Shown: positions 43,960 to 54,112, counted from the first letter of the stretch. The stretch is DNA of 64,000 nucleotides from Fuscovulum ytuae (GCF_029953595.1 NZ_CP124535.1:3207001-3271000), one strand, 5' to 3'. A program made the numbers and translations. The notes: generated from the sequence alone by a model not told the origin.

Positions 43960-44268
43960 ATGCAAGGTCAAACCATCCGCATCCGGCTGAAAGCCTTCGA
44001 TTACCGTGTGCTGGACGCCAGCACGCAGGAAATCGTGAGCACGGCCAAGCGGACCGGCGCGCAGGTGCGCGGCCCGATCCCGCTGCCCAACAAGATTGAG
44101 AAATTCACGGTTCTCCGTGGTCCGCACATCGACAAGAAGTCGCGCGACCAGTGGGAGATCCGCACGCACAAGCGTCTTCTCGACATCGTCGATCCGACCC
44201 CGCAGACCGTGGACGCGCTCATGAAGCTCGACCTCGCGGCTGGCGTGGATGTCGAGATCAAGGTTTGA
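43960..44268 (+). CDS. rpsJ: 30S ribosomal protein S10 (uS10)
   Basis: This 102-residue protein ([43 protein letters not shown]) binds 16S rRNA and, as NusE, joins antitermination complexes and contacts NusG. It is the first gene of the S10 cluster. AAGGAAAAGAAG precedes the ATG. Confidence 0.99.
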   Translation: MQGQTIRIRLKAFDYRVLDASTQEIVSTAKRTGAQVRGPIPLPNKIEKFTVLRGPHIDKKSRDQWEIRTHKRLLDIVDPTPQTVDALMKLDLAAGVDVEIKV

Positions 44269-44281
44269 GGAGGGCATGACC

Positions 44282-45001
44282 ATGCGCTCTGGCGTTATCG
44301 CAAAGAAGCTGGGCATGACCCGGCTGTTCATGGAAAACGGGGCACAAATCCCGGTTACCGTTCTGCAACTCGACAACCTGCAGGTCGTGGCGCAGCGCAC
44401 CGCTGACAAGGATGGCTACACTGCCGTTCAGCTTGGCGCGGGCACTGCCAAGGCCAAGCGGACCACGGCCGCGCAGCGGGGCCACTTTGCCAAGGCGAAT
44501 GTGGAACCGAAGCGGAAGGTCGCGGAGTTTCGCGTAACCCCCGACAACCTGATCGATGTGGGCGCGGAGATCACCGCCGACCATTACCTCGCAGGTCAGT
44601 TCGTCGACATCGCGGGCACCTCGATCGGTAAGGGTTTTGCCGGTGCGATGAAGCGGCACAACTTCGGTGGTCTGCGGGCCTCGCACGGTGTGTCGATCAG
44701 CCACCGTTCGCACGGGTCCACGGGCCAGTGCCAGGACCCCGGCAAGGTGTTCAAGGGCAAGAAGATGGCCGGTCACCTTGGTGCCGTCCGCGTGACCACT
44801 CAGAACCTTCAGGTCGTTCGCACGGATAGCGAGCGCGGCCTGATCATGGTGAAGGGCGCGGTCCCCGGTTCCAAAGGTGGTTGGGTCACGATCAAGGATG
44901 CGGTGAAGAAGCCTGCGCATAAGGACGCCCCGCGTCCTGCGGCGATCCGCACCGCTGCTGCTCCGGCTGCCGAAGTGGCGGTCGAAGGGGGTGAAGCATG
45001 A
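44282..45001 (+). CDS. rplC: 50S ribosomal protein L3 (uL3)
   Basis: This 239-residue early-assembly protein contains [27 protein letters not shown], where the conserved Gln is the usual PrmB methylation site. I prefer ATG 44282 ([16 protein letters not shown]), nine nt after GAGGAGG; an ATG two codons earlier is too close to that site. It overlaps rplD by ATGA. Confidence 0.98.
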   Translation: MRSGVIAKKLGMTRLFMENGAQIPVTVLQLDNLQVVAQRTADKDGYTAVQLGAGTAKAKRTTAAQRGHFAKANVEPKRKVAEFRVTPDNLIDVGAEITADHYLAGQFVDIAGTSIGKGFAGAMKRHNFGGLRASHGVSISHRSHGSTGQCQDPGKVFKGKKMAGHLGAVRVTTQNLQVVRTDSERGLIMVKGAVPGSKGGWVTIKDAVKKPAHKDAPRPAAIRTAAAPAAEVAVEGGEA

Positions 45002-45618
45002 AACTCGATGTGATCAAGCTGGACGGCGGCAAAGCCGGTTCCATCGATCTGGATGAGGCGCTGTTCGGCCTTGAGCCGCGCGCGGACATCCTGCATCGCG
45101 TGGTGCGCTGGCAGCGTGCCAAGGCACAGGCCGGCACCCACTCGGTTCTGGGCAAGTCGGACGTGTCCTACTCGACCAAGAAGATCTATCGCCAGAAGGG
45201 CACCGGTGGCGCACGCCACGGGTCCCGCAAGGCGCCGATCTTCCGTCATGGTGGCGTCTACAAGGGCCCGACCCCGCGGTCGCATGCCCATGACCTGCCG
45301 AAGAAGTTCCGGGCCCTCGGGCTGCGTCACGCGCTGTCGGCCAAGGCCAAGGCGGGTGAGCTGGTGATCGTGGACAACCTCGCCATGGCGGAAGCCAAGA
45401 CGGCGATGCTTGCCAAGACGGTCAAAGAGCGTGGCTGGAAGCGCGTGCTGATCATCGATGGCGCGGATGTCGACGCGAATTTCGCGCTGGCCGCCCGCAA
45501 TATCGAAGGGATCGACGTGCTGCCGACCATCGGCGCGAATGTCTATGACATCCTGAAGCGTGACACGCTTGTGATCACGAAGGCGGGTGTCGAAGCCCTG
45601 GAGGCACGCCTGAAATGA
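44998..45618 (+). CDS. rplD: 50S ribosomal protein L4 (uL4)
   Basis: This 206-residue protein has the exit-tunnel loop [26 protein letters not shown]. In E. coli L4 also autoregulates the S10 operon. It overlaps rplC and rplW by ATGA at both ends, so the three are translated in tight sequence. Confidence 0.98.
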   Translation: MKLDVIKLDGGKAGSIDLDEALFGLEPRADILHRVVRWQRAKAQAGTHSVLGKSDVSYSTKKIYRQKGTGGARHGSRKAPIFRHGGVYKGPTPRSHAHDLPKKFRALGLRHALSAKAKAGELVIVDNLAMAEAKTAMLAKTVKERGWKRVLIIDGADVDANFALAARNIEGIDVLPTIGANVYDILKRDTLVITKAGVEALEARLK

Positions 45619-45911
45619 GCGCGAAACCCGAACATTACGACCTGATCAAGAAGCCGATCATCACCGAAAAGGCCACCATGGCCAGCGAAAACGGTGCGGT
45701 CGTCTTTCAGGTGGCGATGGACGCCACCAAGCCTGCGATCAAGGAAGCCGTCGAGGCGGTCTTTGGCGTGAAGGTCAAGGCGGTGAACACCGTCGTGACC
45801 AAGGGCAAGGCGAAGAAGTTCCGCGGCCGTGCTGGCGAGCGGAGCGACAAGAAGAAGGCCTATGTGACCCTTGAAGAGGGTAACACTATCGACGTGGCCA
45901 CAGGCCTCTGA
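45615..45911 (+). CDS. rplW: 50S ribosomal protein L23 (uL23)
   Basis: This 98-residue protein ([26 protein letters not shown]) sits at the tunnel exit and docks trigger factor and SRP. An intrinsic terminator follows directly, which is unusual inside an S10 cluster. Confidence 0.98.
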   Translation: MSAKPEHYDLIKKPIITEKATMASENGAVVFQVAMDATKPAIKEAVEAVFGVKVKAVNTVVTKGKAKKFRGRAGERSDKKKAYVTLEEGNTIDVATGL

Positions 45912-45930
45912 TAGAAGCCGCACGAATCTT

Positions 45931-45963
45931 GCGGCCCCGGGTTTCCGGGGCCGCGGATTTTTT
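45931..45963 (+). terminator. strong intrinsic terminator between rplW and rplB
   Basis: The perfect 10-bp stem GCGGCCCCGG / CCGGGGCCGC with a GTTT loop is followed by GGATTTTTTG. It splits rpsJ-rplC-rplD-rplW from rplB onward, so the next genes need read-through or a promoter in 45964-46074. Confidence 0.9.
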
Positions 45964-46074
45964 GAAGAATCCGGTTCTTTTCCCAAGGGATAGGGGCCGA
46001 CTGCCGGGGATCTTCGGAGCCCTATAACCAACGGGATCGCCAAGTGATCCCCTAGCTGACGGAAGACAGAGAGC

Positions 46075-46911
46075 ATGGCACTCAAGTCGTATAAACCGAC
46101 GACGCCTGGCCAGCGTGGGCTGGTTCTGATCGACCGTTCGGAGCTGTGGAAAGGACGCCCTGTCAAAGCCCTTACCGAGGGTTTGATCAAGACGGGTGGC
46201 CGGAACAACACCGGACGTGTCACGATGTGGCACAAGGGCGGCGGCGCAAAGCGCCTGTACCGCGTTGTGGATTTCAAGCGCCGCAAGTTCGATATTGCGG
46301 CGACCGTGGAGCGGATCGAATACGATCCGAACCGGACCGCCTTCATCGCGCTGGTGAAGTATGCGGATGGCGAGCTGTCGTATATCCTGGCTCCCCAGCG
46401 TCTGGCGGTGGGCGATCAGGTGATCGCGGGCGCCAAGACCGACGTGAAGCCCGGCAATGCGATGCCCTTCAGCGGCATGCCGATCGGGACGATCGTGCAC
46501 AACGTCGAGCTGAAGCCCGGCAAGGGCGGCCAGCTGGCACGTGCCGCGGGCACCTATGCCCAGTTCGTCGGTCGTGACGGTGGCTATGCGCAGATCCGCC
46601 TGTCTTCGGGCGAACTGCGGATGGTGCGTCAGGAATGCATGGCGACCATCGGCGCTGTGTCAAACCCGGACAATTCGAACCAGAACCTCGGCAAGGCCGG
46701 TCGTAAGCGGCATATGGGCGTCCGCCCGACCGTTCGCGGTGTTGCGATGAACCCGATCGACCACCCGCATGGTGGTGGTGAAGGCCGCACCTCGGGTGGC
46801 CGTCACCCCGTTACCCCGTGGGGCAAGGGCACCAAGGGCAACCGGACCCGGTCGAACAAGAAGACGGACAAGTACATCGTCCGTTCGCGTCACGCGAAGA
46901 AAGGGCGCTAA
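46075..46911 (+). CDS. rplB: 50S ribosomal protein L2 (uL2)
   Basis: This 278-residue peptidyl-transferase-centre protein has [18 protein letters not shown] and the conserved [20 protein letters not shown], whose histidine lies near the catalytic centre. The 163-nt gap before it has no gene. Confidence 0.99.
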   Translation: MALKSYKPTTPGQRGLVLIDRSELWKGRPVKALTEGLIKTGGRNNTGRVTMWHKGGGAKRLYRVVDFKRRKFDIAATVERIEYDPNRTAFIALVKYADGELSYILAPQRLAVGDQVIAGAKTDVKPGNAMPFSGMPIGTIVHNVELKPGKGGQLARAAGTYAQFVGRDGGYAQIRLSSGELRMVRQECMATIGAVSNPDNSNQNLGKAGRKRHMGVRPTVRGVAMNPIDHPHGGGEGRTSGGRHPVTPWGKGTKGNRTRSNKKTDKYIVRSRHAKKGR

Positions 46912-46914
46912 TCC

Positions 46915-47193
46915 ATGGCACGTTCTATCTGGAAAGGCCCGTTCGTCGACGCCTATGTCCTGAAGAAGGCAGAGAAGGCGCGGGAATCGGGCAAGAACGA
47001 AGTGATCAAGATCTGGTCGCGCCGTTCGACGATCCTGCCGCAATTCGTTGGTCTGACCTTTGGGGTCTACAACGGACACAAGCACATCCCCGTCAACGTG
47101 ACCGAAGAAATGATCGGTCAGAAGTTCGGGGAATATTCGCCGACGCGGACCTATTACGGCCACGCCGCCGACAAGAAAGCCAAGAGGAAGTAA
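46915..47193 (+). CDS. rpsS: 30S ribosomal protein S19 (uS19)
   Basis: This 92-residue head protein ([43 protein letters not shown]) starts 3 nt after rplB. Confidence 0.99.
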   Translation: MARSIWKGPFVDAYVLKKAEKARESGKNEVIKIWSRRSTILPQFVGLTFGVYNGHKHIPVNVTEEMIGQKFGEYSPTRTYYGHAADKKAKRK

Positions 47194-47196
47194 GCC

Positions 47197-47577
47197 ATGG
47201 GTAAGGAAAAGAATCCGCGCCGCGTGGCGGACAATGAAGCGATGGCGATTGCCCGGATGCTTCGCACCTCGCCGCAGAAACTGAACCTCGTTGCCGGGAT
47301 GATCCGTGGCAAGAAGGTCGAGAAGGCGCTTGCCGATCTCACCTTCTCTAAGCGCCGCATCGCGGGTGACGTGAAGAAGTGCCTGCAATCGGCCATTGCC
47401 AATGCCGAGAACAACCATGGGCTGGACGTGGACAACCTTGTTGTCGCGGAAGCTTGGGTCGGGAAGAACCTCGTGATGAAGCGGGGCCGTCCGCGGGCCC
47501 GTGGCCGGTTCGGCAAGATCATGAAGCCGTTCAGCGAAATCACCATCAAGGTGCGTCAGACCGGGGAGTCGGCATAA
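47197..47577 (+). CDS. rplV: 50S ribosomal protein L22 (uL22)
   Basis: This 126-residue tunnel protein has the beta-hairpin region [23 protein letters not shown]. The macrolide-interaction loop is intact. Its stop overlaps the rpsC ATG by one base (TAATG). Confidence 0.99.
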   Translation: MGKEKNPRRVADNEAMAIARMLRTSPQKLNLVAGMIRGKKVEKALADLTFSKRRIAGDVKKCLQSAIANAENNHGLDVDNLVVAEAWVGKNLVMKRGRPRARGRFGKIMKPFSEITIKVRQTGESA

Positions 47578-48293
47578 TGGGACAGAAGGTTAACCCCATC
47601 GGGATGCGCCTCCAGGTCAACCGGACCTGGGACAGCCGCTGGTTCGCCGAGTCGAAGGACTATGGCAATCTGCTGCTTGAAGACCTCAAGATGCGCGAGT
47701 TCATCCATGAGGAATGCAAGCAGGCCGGCGTGAGCCGCGTGATCATCGAGCGTCCGCACAAGAAGTGCCGTGTGACCATTCACACCGCGCGTCCGGGCGT
47801 GATCATCGGCAAGAAAGGTGCGGATATCGAAGGTCTGCGGAAGAAGCTGTCGGCTTTCACCGCGTCCGAACTGCACCTGAACATCGTCGAAGTGCGCAAG
47901 CCGGAGCTTGATGCCCAGCTGGTGGCCGAGTCGATCGCCCAGCAGATGGAGCGCCGGGTTTCGTTCCGTCGTGCCATGAAGCGCGGCGTTCAGAACGCGA
48001 TGCGCATGGGTGCCCTGGGCATCCGGGTGAACGTGGCTGGTCGTCTGGGTGGTGCGGAAATCGCGCGGACCGAATGGTACCGCGAGGGCCGCGTTCCGCT
48101 GCACACGCTGCGCGCCGACATCGACTATGCGCTGTCGGAAGCCGAGACGCCCTATGGGATCATCGGTGTGAAAGTGTGGATCTTCAAGGGCGAGATCCTT
48201 GAGCATGATCCGCAGGCCCGCGACCGCCGTCAGGCGGAAGCGCAGGACGGCGCTGCGCCCCGTGCGCCGCGTCGCGACCGCGAACGCGCGTAA
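47577..48293 (+). CDS. rpsC: 30S ribosomal protein S3 (uS3)
   Basis: This 238-residue protein has an N-terminal KH domain ([20 protein letters not shown]) and a C-terminal S3 domain ([23 protein letters not shown]), and forms the mRNA entry site. The start [20 protein letters not shown] at ATG 47577 is canonical; upstream in-frame sequence is rplV in another frame. Confidence 0.98.
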   Translation: MGQKVNPIGMRLQVNRTWDSRWFAESKDYGNLLLEDLKMREFIHEECKQAGVSRVIIERPHKKCRVTIHTARPGVIIGKKGADIEGLRKKLSAFTASELHLNIVEVRKPELDAQLVAESIAQQMERRVSFRRAMKRGVQNAMRMGALGIRVNVAGRLGGAEIARTEWYREGRVPLHTLRADIDYALSEAETPYGIIGVKVWIFKGEILEHDPQARDRRQAEAQDGAAPRAPRRDRERA

Positions 48294-48307
48294 GGGAGTA
48301 GAAGGAA

Positions 48308-48721
48308 ATGCTGCAACCGAAACGGACCAAGTTCCGCAAACAGCACAAGGGCCGCATCCATGGCGAAGCCAAGGGTGGTTTCCTGCTGAACTTCGGCTCT
48401 TATGCGCTGAAGGCCACGGAACCCGAGCGTGTGACGGCCCGCCAGATCGAAGCGGCCCGCCGCGCGATCACCCGTCACATGAAGCGTCAGGGCCGCGTCT
48501 GGATCCGGATTTTCCCGGACCTGCCGGTCTCGGCAAAGCCGATCGAAGTGCGTATGGGTAAGGGTAAGGGCTCGGTCGACCGTTGGGTCGCCAAGGTCAA
48601 GCCCGGCCGTATCATGTTCGAGATCGACGGCGTGAACGACACGATCGCCCGCGAAGCGCTGCGCCTTGGCGCGATGAAGCTGCCGGTCACCACCCGCGTC
48701 GTGGCGCGCGAGGACTGGTAA
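48308..48721 (+). CDS. rplP: 50S ribosomal protein L16 (uL16)
   Basis: This 137-residue protein ([16 protein letters not shown]) binds near the A-site tRNA elbow. The loop [15 protein letters not shown] is conserved, with Arg82 matching E. coli Arg81, the residue hydroxylated by the 2OG oxygenase YcfD. A palindrome and an intrinsic terminator follow, then a 2OG oxygenase gene. Confidence 0.98.
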   Translation: MLQPKRTKFRKQHKGRIHGEAKGGFLLNFGSYALKATEPERVTARQIEAARRAITRHMKRQGRVWIRIFPDLPVSAKPIEVRMGKGKGSVDRWVAKVKPGRIMFEIDGVNDTIAREALRLGAMKLPVTTRVVAREDW

Positions 48722-48749
48722 GGGCGGCGGGGTGAAACCCCGCCCTACC
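48721..48749. repeat. GGGCGGGG palindrome after rplP
   Basis: The left arm AGGGCGGCGGGGT and the right arm ACCCCGCCCTACC pair with a small bulge around GAA. The right arm read backwards is GGTAGGGCGGGGT, the core shared with other palindromes in the window. Confidence 0.5.
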
Positions 48750-48755
48750 GATATC

Positions 48756-48792
48756 GGCCCCCGATGCGCGAGTGTCGGGGGCCTTTTTCTTT
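48756..48792 (+). terminator. intrinsic terminator after rplP
   Basis: The perfect 9-bp stem GGCCCCCGA / TCGGGGGCC with a 10-nt loop is followed by TTTTTCTTTT. It cuts the S10 cluster between L16 and the oxygenase gene. Confidence 0.9.
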
Positions 48793-48865
48793 TGTGACAC
48801 CGACCCCCTCCCCGACCCTCGCCCATAGGTGGGGGAGGTGGAGATCACCCGATGGAGCCTGACCG

Positions 48866-49489
48866 ATGACCGAGATCACGCCGCTGTTCGTGACCCATCT
48901 TTACCGCGCTGAATTGAACAGCCTTGCCAAGAAGAAGGTGGATTACGCCGAGTTGCACGCAACCTGCGATGCGGTGGCCGAGGATGACGAGGCCGGGCAG
49001 GAATGGTGCGAGGCGAATGGTTATCCGGGCTATACCTCCTACGCCTCGCTGGACGATCTGCCGTGGCGGATGCCGATCTTTGGCGATCTGGAAAAGGCGC
49101 TGGACAAGCATGTTGCGGCTTTTTGCGCCGCTCTGGGGTTCGATCTTGGTGACAAGAAGCTGAAATGCAATTCGCTGTGGATCAACATCCTGCCGGAAGG
49201 CGGAACGCATGCGAGCCACATTCATCCGCATTCGGTGATTTCCGGAACGACCTATGTGGCGATGCCGGAAGGGACGAGTGCGCTGAAGCTGGAAGACCCG
49301 CGGCTGCCGATGATGATGATGGCGCCGCTGGTCAAGAAAGAGGCGTCGCAGGCGCTGCAACGCTTTGTCTATGTGAAGCCGAAGGTGGGTGAGGTGCTCT
49401 TGTGGGAAAGCTGGCTGCGCCACGAGGTGCCGATGAACATGGCGGAGGATGAGCGTATCAGCGTCAGCTTCAACTATGGTTGGGCGTGA
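48866..49489 (+). CDS. 2-oxoglutarate/Fe(II) oxygenase-like protein (TIGR02466-type) inside the S10 cluster
   Basis: This 207-residue protein looks like the 2OG-FeII_Oxy_5/TIGR02466 family. A jelly-roll core has the iron region HASHIHPHSVISGTTYVAMPEG (H118, H120, H122), a mid-barrel EDPR, the distal ligand in LLWESWLRHEVPMN (H186) and the 2-oxoglutarate-binding Arg197 in RISVSFNYGW. The expected reaction is O2- and 2OG-dependent hydroxylation; the substrate is unknown. It replaces the usual direct rplP-rpmC junction, lies 144 nt after rplP behind a terminator and 161 nt before rpmC, and so probably has its own control. E. coli YcfD, which hydroxylates L16, is a different, cupin-type 2OG family. 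A ribosomal-protein substrate is inference from position only. Confidence 0.78.
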   Translation: MTEITPLFVTHLYRAELNSLAKKKVDYAELHATCDAVAEDDEAGQEWCEANGYPGYTSYASLDDLPWRMPIFGDLEKALDKHVAAFCAALGFDLGDKKLKCNSLWINILPEGGTHASHIHPHSVISGTTYVAMPEGTSALKLEDPRLPMMMMAPLVKKEASQALQRFVYVKPKVGEVLLWESWLRHEVPMNMAEDERISVSFNYGWA

Positions 49490-49650
49490 GGGGCAACTAA
49501 GTGCTTGCCCTTCGGACATCGCTTCTGTAATGGGACGCATCCTGCGGTTCCGGGGCGACTCGGAATCGTTGGTTTATCATTGATCCACCGGGTTCAGGGT
49601 TACCCTTCCGCGTAAGGGGCTCTCTGGTGATTGAGAAAAGGACAAAGGCC

Positions 49651-49851
49651 GTGAAAGCCGACGAACTGCGGGGCAAGACCCCTGACCAGCTGCGCGACAG
49701 CCTGGTTTCGCTGAAGAAGGAAGCCTTCAATCTGCGCTTCCAGCAGGCCACCGGCCAGCTTGAGAACACCGCCCGCATGAACGCCATCCGCAAGGATGTG
49801 GCGCGCATCAAGACGGTGCTGAACCAAAAAGCCGCTGAAGCTGCGAAATAA
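49651..49851 (+). CDS. rpmC: 50S ribosomal protein L29 (uL29)
   Basis: This 66-residue protein is [30 protein letters not shown] in its N-terminal half. The GTG at 49651 gives the usual length with AAGGAC upstream; a GTG eight codons earlier is possible but adds a non-family extension. Confidence 0.95.
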   Translation: MKADELRGKTPDQLRDSLVSLKKEAFNLRFQQATGQLENTARMNAIRKDVARIKTVLNQKAAEAAK

Positions 49852-49863
49852 GAGGACCACGAA

Positions 49864-50097
49864 ATGCCCAAGCGTATCCTGCAAGGTGTCGTGACCTCGG
49901 ACAAGAACGCCCAGACGATCACCGTTCTGGTCGAGCGCCGCTTCAAGCACCCGCTGCTGCAAAAGACCGTCCGCAAGTCCAAGAAATACCGGGCCCACGA
50001 CGAGCACAACACGTTCAAGGTTGGCGATACTGTTCGCATCGAAGAGTGCGCGCCCATCTCGAAGACGAAACGTTGGACGGTGGTCGTCGAGGCGTAA
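49864..50097 (+). CDS. rpsQ: 30S ribosomal protein S17 (uS17)
   Basis: This 77-residue OB-fold protein ([30 protein letters not shown]) binds 16S rRNA. It is 12 nt after rpmC. Confidence 0.98.
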   Translation: MPKRILQGVVTSDKNAQTITVLVERRFKHPLLQKTVRKSKKYRAHDEHNTFKVGDTVRIEECAPISKTKRWTVVVEA

Positions 50098-50178
50098 GCC
50101 TGCGGCCAGCGTTCAGCACGAACGAAACCCTGGGACGGTTGCAGATCATGACCGTTCCCAAAGGTCGGGAGTAACCCA

Positions 50179-50547
50179 ATGATCCAGATGCAGACCAATC
50201 TGGATGTTGCTGACAACTCCGGCGCGCGCCGGGTTCAGTGCATCAAGGTTCTGGGCGGTTCGCACCGCCGCTATGCGTCCGTCGGCGACATCATCGTGGT
50301 GTCGGTGAAGGAAGCTATTCCGAAAGGCCGCGTGAAGAAGGGCGACGTCCGCAAGGCTGTTGTCGTTCGCACCGCCAAGGAAGTCCGCCGTGAAGACGGC
50401 ACGTCCATCCGTTTCGACCGCAATGCCGCCGTCATCCTGAACAACCAGGGTGAACCGGTCGGCACCCGTATCTTTGGGCCGGTCGTGCGTGAGCTGCGTG
50501 CGAAGAACTTCATGAAGATCATCTCGCTGGCACCGGAGGTGCTGTGA
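50179..50547 (+). CDS. rplN: 50S ribosomal protein L14 (uL14)
   Basis: This 122-residue protein starts [33 protein letters not shown], the standard sequence, and lies at the subunit interface. Its stop overlaps the rplX start (TGATG). Confidence 0.99.
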   Translation: MIQMQTNLDVADNSGARRVQCIKVLGGSHRRYASVGDIIVVSVKEAIPKGRVKKGDVRKAVVVRTAKEVRREDGTSIRFDRNAAVILNNQGEPVGTRIFGPVVRELRAKNFMKIISLAPEVL

Positions 50548-50852
50548 TGGCTGCGAAGCTTAAAAAGGGTGACACGGTCATCGTGTTGACCGGCAAGGAC
50601 AAGGGCAAGAAGGGCGAGATTTCCGCCGTCATGCCGAAGGACAACAAAGCGATCGTCGATGGCGTGAATGTCGCCATCCGTCACACGAAGCAGTCGGCCC
50701 AATCGCAGGGCGGCCGTCTTCCGGTGGCGTTGCCGATCGATCTGTCGAACCTTGCCATCGTGGACAAGAACGGCAAACCGACCCGCGTCGGGTTCCGTAT
50801 GGAAGGCGACAAAAAGGTCCGTTACGCCAAGACCACCGGGGAGGCGATCTGA
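50547..50852 (+). CDS. rplX: 50S ribosomal protein L24 (uL24)
   Basis: This 101-residue protein has a KOW motif ([22 protein letters not shown]) and initiates 50S assembly. It overlaps rplN and rplE by TGATG at both ends. Confidence 0.98.
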   Translation: MAAKLKKGDTVIVLTGKDKGKKGEISAVMPKDNKAIVDGVNVAIRHTKQSAQSQGGRLPVALPIDLSNLAIVDKNGKPTRVGFRMEGDKKVRYAKTTGEAI

Positions 50853-51412
50853 TGCTTGACACAGCAACCTACACCCCGCGCCTGAAGACCGAATACGCCG
50901 GCAAGATCCGCCCGGCGATGAAGGCCGAGTTCAACTACAAGAACGACATGCAGATCCCCAAGCTGGACAAGATCGTCCTGAACATGGGTGTCGGCGAGGC
51001 CGTGAAAGATACCAAGAAGGTCAAGCAGGCCGCCGAGGAGCTTTCGCAGATCGCCGGTCAGAAAGCCGTCATCACCAAGGCCAAGAAGTCCATCGCCGGT
51101 TTCCGCGTTCGCGAGGAAATGCCGCTGGGCTGCAAGGTCACGCTGCGCGGCGACCGGATGTATGAATTCCTTGACCGTCTTATCACGATCGCCCTGCCGC
51201 GCGTCCGCGACTTCCGCGGCGTGAAGGGCAACAGCTTTGATGGCCGCGGCAACTATGCCATGGGCCTGAAAGAGCACATCGTGTTCCCCGAGATCAACTT
51301 CGACAAGGTCGACGAAGTTCTGGGGATGGACATCATCATCTGCACCACCGCAAAGACCGACGCGGAAGCCAAGGCGCTGTTGAAGCATTTCAACATGCCC
51401 TTCACGTCGTAA
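50852..51412 (+). CDS. rplE: 50S ribosomal protein L5 (uL5)
   Basis: This 186-residue 5S rRNA-binding protein has [18 protein letters not shown] and [27 protein letters not shown]. It is coupled to rplX. Confidence 0.99.
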   Translation: MLDTATYTPRLKTEYAGKIRPAMKAEFNYKNDMQIPKLDKIVLNMGVGEAVKDTKKVKQAAEELSQIAGQKAVITKAKKSIAGFRVREEMPLGCKVTLRGDRMYEFLDRLITIALPRVRDFRGVKGNSFDGRGNYAMGLKEHIVFPEINFDKVDEVLGMDIIICTTAKTDAEAKALLKHFNMPFTS

Positions 51413-51430
51413 GCGCGAGGAACCTGAGAT

Positions 51431-51736
51431 ATGGCAAAGAAATCCATGGTGAACCGCGAAGTGAAGCGCGCCAAGCTTGTGAAGCAGCATGCTTCGAAGC
51501 GCGCTGCCCTGAAAGCGGTGATCAACGACCAGTCCAAGCCGATGGAAGAGCGTTTCAAGGCGACTCTGAAGCTGGCGGAACTGCCCCGCAACTCGTCCGC
51601 CACCCGGCTGCACAACCGCTGCCAGCTGACGGGCCGTCCCCATGCTTACTACCGTAAGCTGAAACTCTCGCGGATCATGCTGCGCGAACTGGCCTCCTTC
51701 GGCCAGATCCCCGGCATGGTGAAGTCGAGCTGGTAA
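51431..51736 (+). CDS. rpsN: 30S ribosomal protein S14 (uS14), zinc-free type
   Basis: This is the 101-residue long form lacking the paired CxxC zinc motifs; only one Cys remains, in [20 protein letters not shown]. This is the usual alphaproteobacterial C-minus form, so it does not depend on zinc supply. Confidence 0.98.
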   Translation: MAKKSMVNREVKRAKLVKQHASKRAALKAVINDQSKPMEERFKATLKLAELPRNSSATRLHNRCQLTGRPHAYYRKLKLSRIMLRELASFGQIPGMVKSSW

Positions 51737-51749
51737 GGGAGGAGCACAG

Positions 51750-52148
51750 ATGTCCATGAACGATCCTCTCGGCGATATGCTGACCCGCATCCGCAACGCG
51801 CAGATGCGCGGCAAATCCACCGTCGCGACGCCGGCTTCGAAGCTGCGCGCCTGGGTGTTGGATGTGCTGACTGCGGAAGGCTATATCCGTGGCTATGAAA
51901 AGAAGACGACCGAGAATGGCCAGGGCGAACTGGTGATCTCGCTGAAGTACTTCGAAGGCGCCCCTGTGATCCGCGAACTCAAGCGCGTGTCCAAGCCGGG
52001 CCGTCGCGTCTACATGGGTGTCAAGGACATCCCGTCGGTGCGCAACGGTCTGGGCGTTTCCATCGTCTCCACGCCGAAGGGCGTGATGTCGGACGCAGCG
52101 GCTCGCTCTGCCAATGTTGGCGGCGAAGTCCTCTGCACCGTGTTCTGA
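51750..52148 (+). CDS. rpsH: 30S ribosomal protein S8 (uS8)
   Basis: This 132-residue protein ([20 protein letters not shown] at the N-terminus, [20 protein letters not shown] near the C-terminus) is, in E. coli, the autogenous repressor of the spc operon. Confidence 0.99.
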   Translation: MSMNDPLGDMLTRIRNAQMRGKSTVATPASKLRAWVLDVLTAEGYIRGYEKKTTENGQGELVISLKYFEGAPVIRELKRVSKPGRRVYMGVKDIPSVRNGLGVSIVSTPKGVMSDAAARSANVGGEVLCTVF

Positions 52149-52158
52149 GGAGGGTGGT

Positions 52159-52692
52159 ATGTCTCGTATTGGCAAAAAACCGGTCGAACTGCCCAAGGGC
52201 GTGACGGCCTCGATGTCCGGCCAGACCATCGAAGTGAAGGGGCCGAAAGGCACCCGCAGCTTCACCGCTGGCGACGACGTGACGATCACCATCGACGGCA
52301 CCACCGTCAAAGTGACGCCGCGCGGCACGTCCAAGCGCGCCCGCCAGCAATGGGGGATGGTGCGGTCCATGGTGGCAAACCTTGTCACCGGGGTGACCGA
52401 AGGCTTCAAGAAAGACCTGGAAATCCAGGGCGTGGGTTACCGCGCCGCGATGGCCGGGAACGTGTTGAAGCTGTCGCTGGGCTATAGCCACGAAGTGAAT
52501 TTCGAAGTGCCGAAGGGGGTGACCGTCACCTCGCCGAAGCAGACCGAGATCACCGTGGAAGGCATTGACCAGCAACTGGTCGGCCAGGTGGCCGCGAACA
52601 TCCGCGAGTGGAAGCGCCCGGAACCCTATAAGGGCAAGGGCATCCGCTACAAGGATGAGTACATCTTCCGCAAGGAAGGCAAGAAGAAGTAA
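52159..52692 (+). CDS. rplF: 50S ribosomal protein L6 (uL6)
   Basis: This 177-residue protein ([21 protein letters not shown]-terminal [26 protein letters not shown]) lies near the sarcin-ricin loop. ATG 52159 follows GAGGAGGGTGG. Confidence 0.99.
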   Translation: MSRIGKKPVELPKGVTASMSGQTIEVKGPKGTRSFTAGDDVTITIDGTTVKVTPRGTSKRARQQWGMVRSMVANLVTGVTEGFKKDLEIQGVGYRAAMAGNVLKLSLGYSHEVNFEVPKGVTVTSPKQTEITVEGIDQQLVGQVAANIREWKRPEPYKGKGIRYKDEYIFRKEGKKK

Positions 52693-52703
52693 GGGGCGCA
52701 AAA

Positions 52704-53063
52704 ATGGCGAACAACAAGAGAGAGCTGTTCCTCAAGCGCCGCCTGCGCGTTCGGAACAAGATCAAGGCCATGGCCAACGGGCGTCTTCGTCTGTCGGTTC
52801 ATCGGTCTTCGAAGAACATCAGCGTCCAGCTGATCGACGACGTGAAGGGGGTCACCGTGGCCTCTGCCTCGTCCCTCGAGAAGGAACTGGGCGTCGTCGG
52901 CAAGAACAACGTCGAGGCTGCGGCCAAGATCGGCGCTGCGATTGCCGAGCGGGCCAAGAAGGCCGGCGTGGACGAGTGCTATTTCGACCGCGGCGGTTTC
53001 ATTTTCCACGGGAAAATCAAGGCGCTTGCCGATGCTGCCCGTGAAGGTGGCCTGAAGTTCTAA
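52704..53063 (+). CDS. rplR: 50S ribosomal protein L18 (uL18)
   Basis: This 119-residue 5S rRNA-binding protein ([32 protein letters not shown]) is followed by a 110-nt gap holding the hairpin GGGCGGCG / CGCCGCCC at 53071-53092. Confidence 0.98.
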   Translation: MANNKRELFLKRRLRVRNKIKAMANGRLRLSVHRSSKNISVQLIDDVKGVTVASASSLEKELGVVGKNNVEAAAKIGAAIAERAKKAGVDECYFDRGGFIFHGKIKALADAAREGGLKF

Positions 53064-53173
53064 TGTCGGTGGGCGGCGTGCAAGCGCCGCCCCGATGATC
53101 CGGGGATGCCGTCTGGCTCCACCAGGATTGGCCCATAACGGCGCCTTGCCGCGCCAACATGAAGGAATGCCAT

Positions 53174-53746
53174 ATGGCAGAACGTGAGAACCGCCGGGAG
53201 CGTCGTGACGACCGTCGTGACAACCGCCCGGAAGAAACCCCGGAATTCGCCGACCGTCTGGTCGCGATCAACCGCGTGTCGAAAACCGTGAAGGGCGGCA
53301 AGCGCTTTGGCTTTGCGGCACTGGTCGTCGTGGGCGATCAGCGTGGCCGTGTCGGCTTTGGCAAAGGCAAGGCCAAGGAAGTGCCGGAAGCGATCCGCAA
53401 GGCGACCGAACAGGCCAAGCGTAGCCTGATCCGTGTGCCGCTGAAGGACAGCCGCACCCTGCACCATGACATCGAAGGCCGTCATGGCGCGGGTAAGGTG
53501 GTGATGCGGACGGCTGTTGCCGGTACCGGGATCATCGCCGGTGGTCCGATGCGCGCCGTGTTCGAGATGCTGGGTATTCAGGACGTGGTGGCCAAGTCCA
53601 TCGGGTCGCAGAACCCCTACAACATGATCCGTGCGACGATTGACGGTCTGAAGCAGGAATCCTCGCCCCGTCACGTGGCAAGCCGCCGCGGCAAGAAGGT
53701 GGCCGAAATCCTGAAGAAGCCCGAAGCCGAAGTCGTGGAGGGCTGA
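53174..53746 (+). CDS. rpsE: 30S ribosomal protein S5 (uS5)
   Basis: This 190-residue protein has a charged N-tail ([21 protein letters not shown]) and the S5 signature [31 protein letters not shown]. It maintains decoding fidelity. ATG 53174 lies 8 nt after GAAGGAA. Confidence 0.98.
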   Translation: MAERENRRERRDDRRDNRPEETPEFADRLVAINRVSKTVKGGKRFGFAALVVVGDQRGRVGFGKGKAKEVPEAIRKATEQAKRSLIRVPLKDSRTLHHDIEGRHGAGKVVMRTAVAGTGIIAGGPMRAVFEMLGIQDVVAKSIGSQNPYNMIRATIDGLKQESSPRHVASRRGKKVAEILKKPEAEVVEG

Positions 53747-53749
53747 TAG

Positions 53750-53944
53750 ATGACTGCCAAGAAGACCATCGTCGTGAAGCAGGTGGCTTCGGCCGCCCGC
53801 CGCCCGGCCATTCAGACCGCGACCCTGAAGGGTCTTGGCCTGAACAAGATGCACCGCACGCGCGAGCTGGAAGATACACCTTCCGTGCGCGGCATGGTGA
53901 ATTCGATCTCGCACCTTGTGAAGATCATCGAAGAGCGTGGCTGA
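53750..53944 (+). CDS. rpmD: 50S ribosomal protein L30 (uL30)
   Basis: This 64-residue protein ([45 protein letters not shown]) starts 3 nt after rpsE. Two strong hairpins follow before rplO. Confidence 0.98.
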   Translation: MTAKKTIVVKQVASAARRPAIQTATLKGLGLNKMHRTRELEDTPSVRGMVNSISHLVKIIEERG

Positions 53945-53949
53945 TTGTG

Positions 53950-53974
53950 TAGGATGGGCAGATTGCCCATCCTA
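53950..53974. repeat. GTAG-footed palindrome after rpmD
   Basis: The perfect 11-bp stem TAGGATGGGCA / TGCCCATCCTA with a GAT loop is preceded by G to give the GTAGG foot. It is related to the tuf-downstream elements. Confidence 0.65.
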
Positions 53975-53979
53975 TCGGG

Positions 53980-54007
53980 GGCGCGCAGGGAAACCTGCGC
54001 GCCTTCT
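53980..54007 (+). terminator. hairpin between rpmD and rplO
   Basis: The perfect 10-bp stem GGCGCGCAGG / CCTGCGCGCC with a GAAA tetraloop is followed by TTCT. It is probably a partial terminator. The 168-nt gap has no gene. Confidence 0.65.
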
Positions 54008-54112
54008 GCCATTTTATAGGGGGGCAGTGATGCCAGACCCGCAACAAGAAAGAAACGCCGTGTTGGCCCCATCCGTCGCAGGCGGGGCCCTTCCGGCCAA
54101 GGAGTATGCGAC

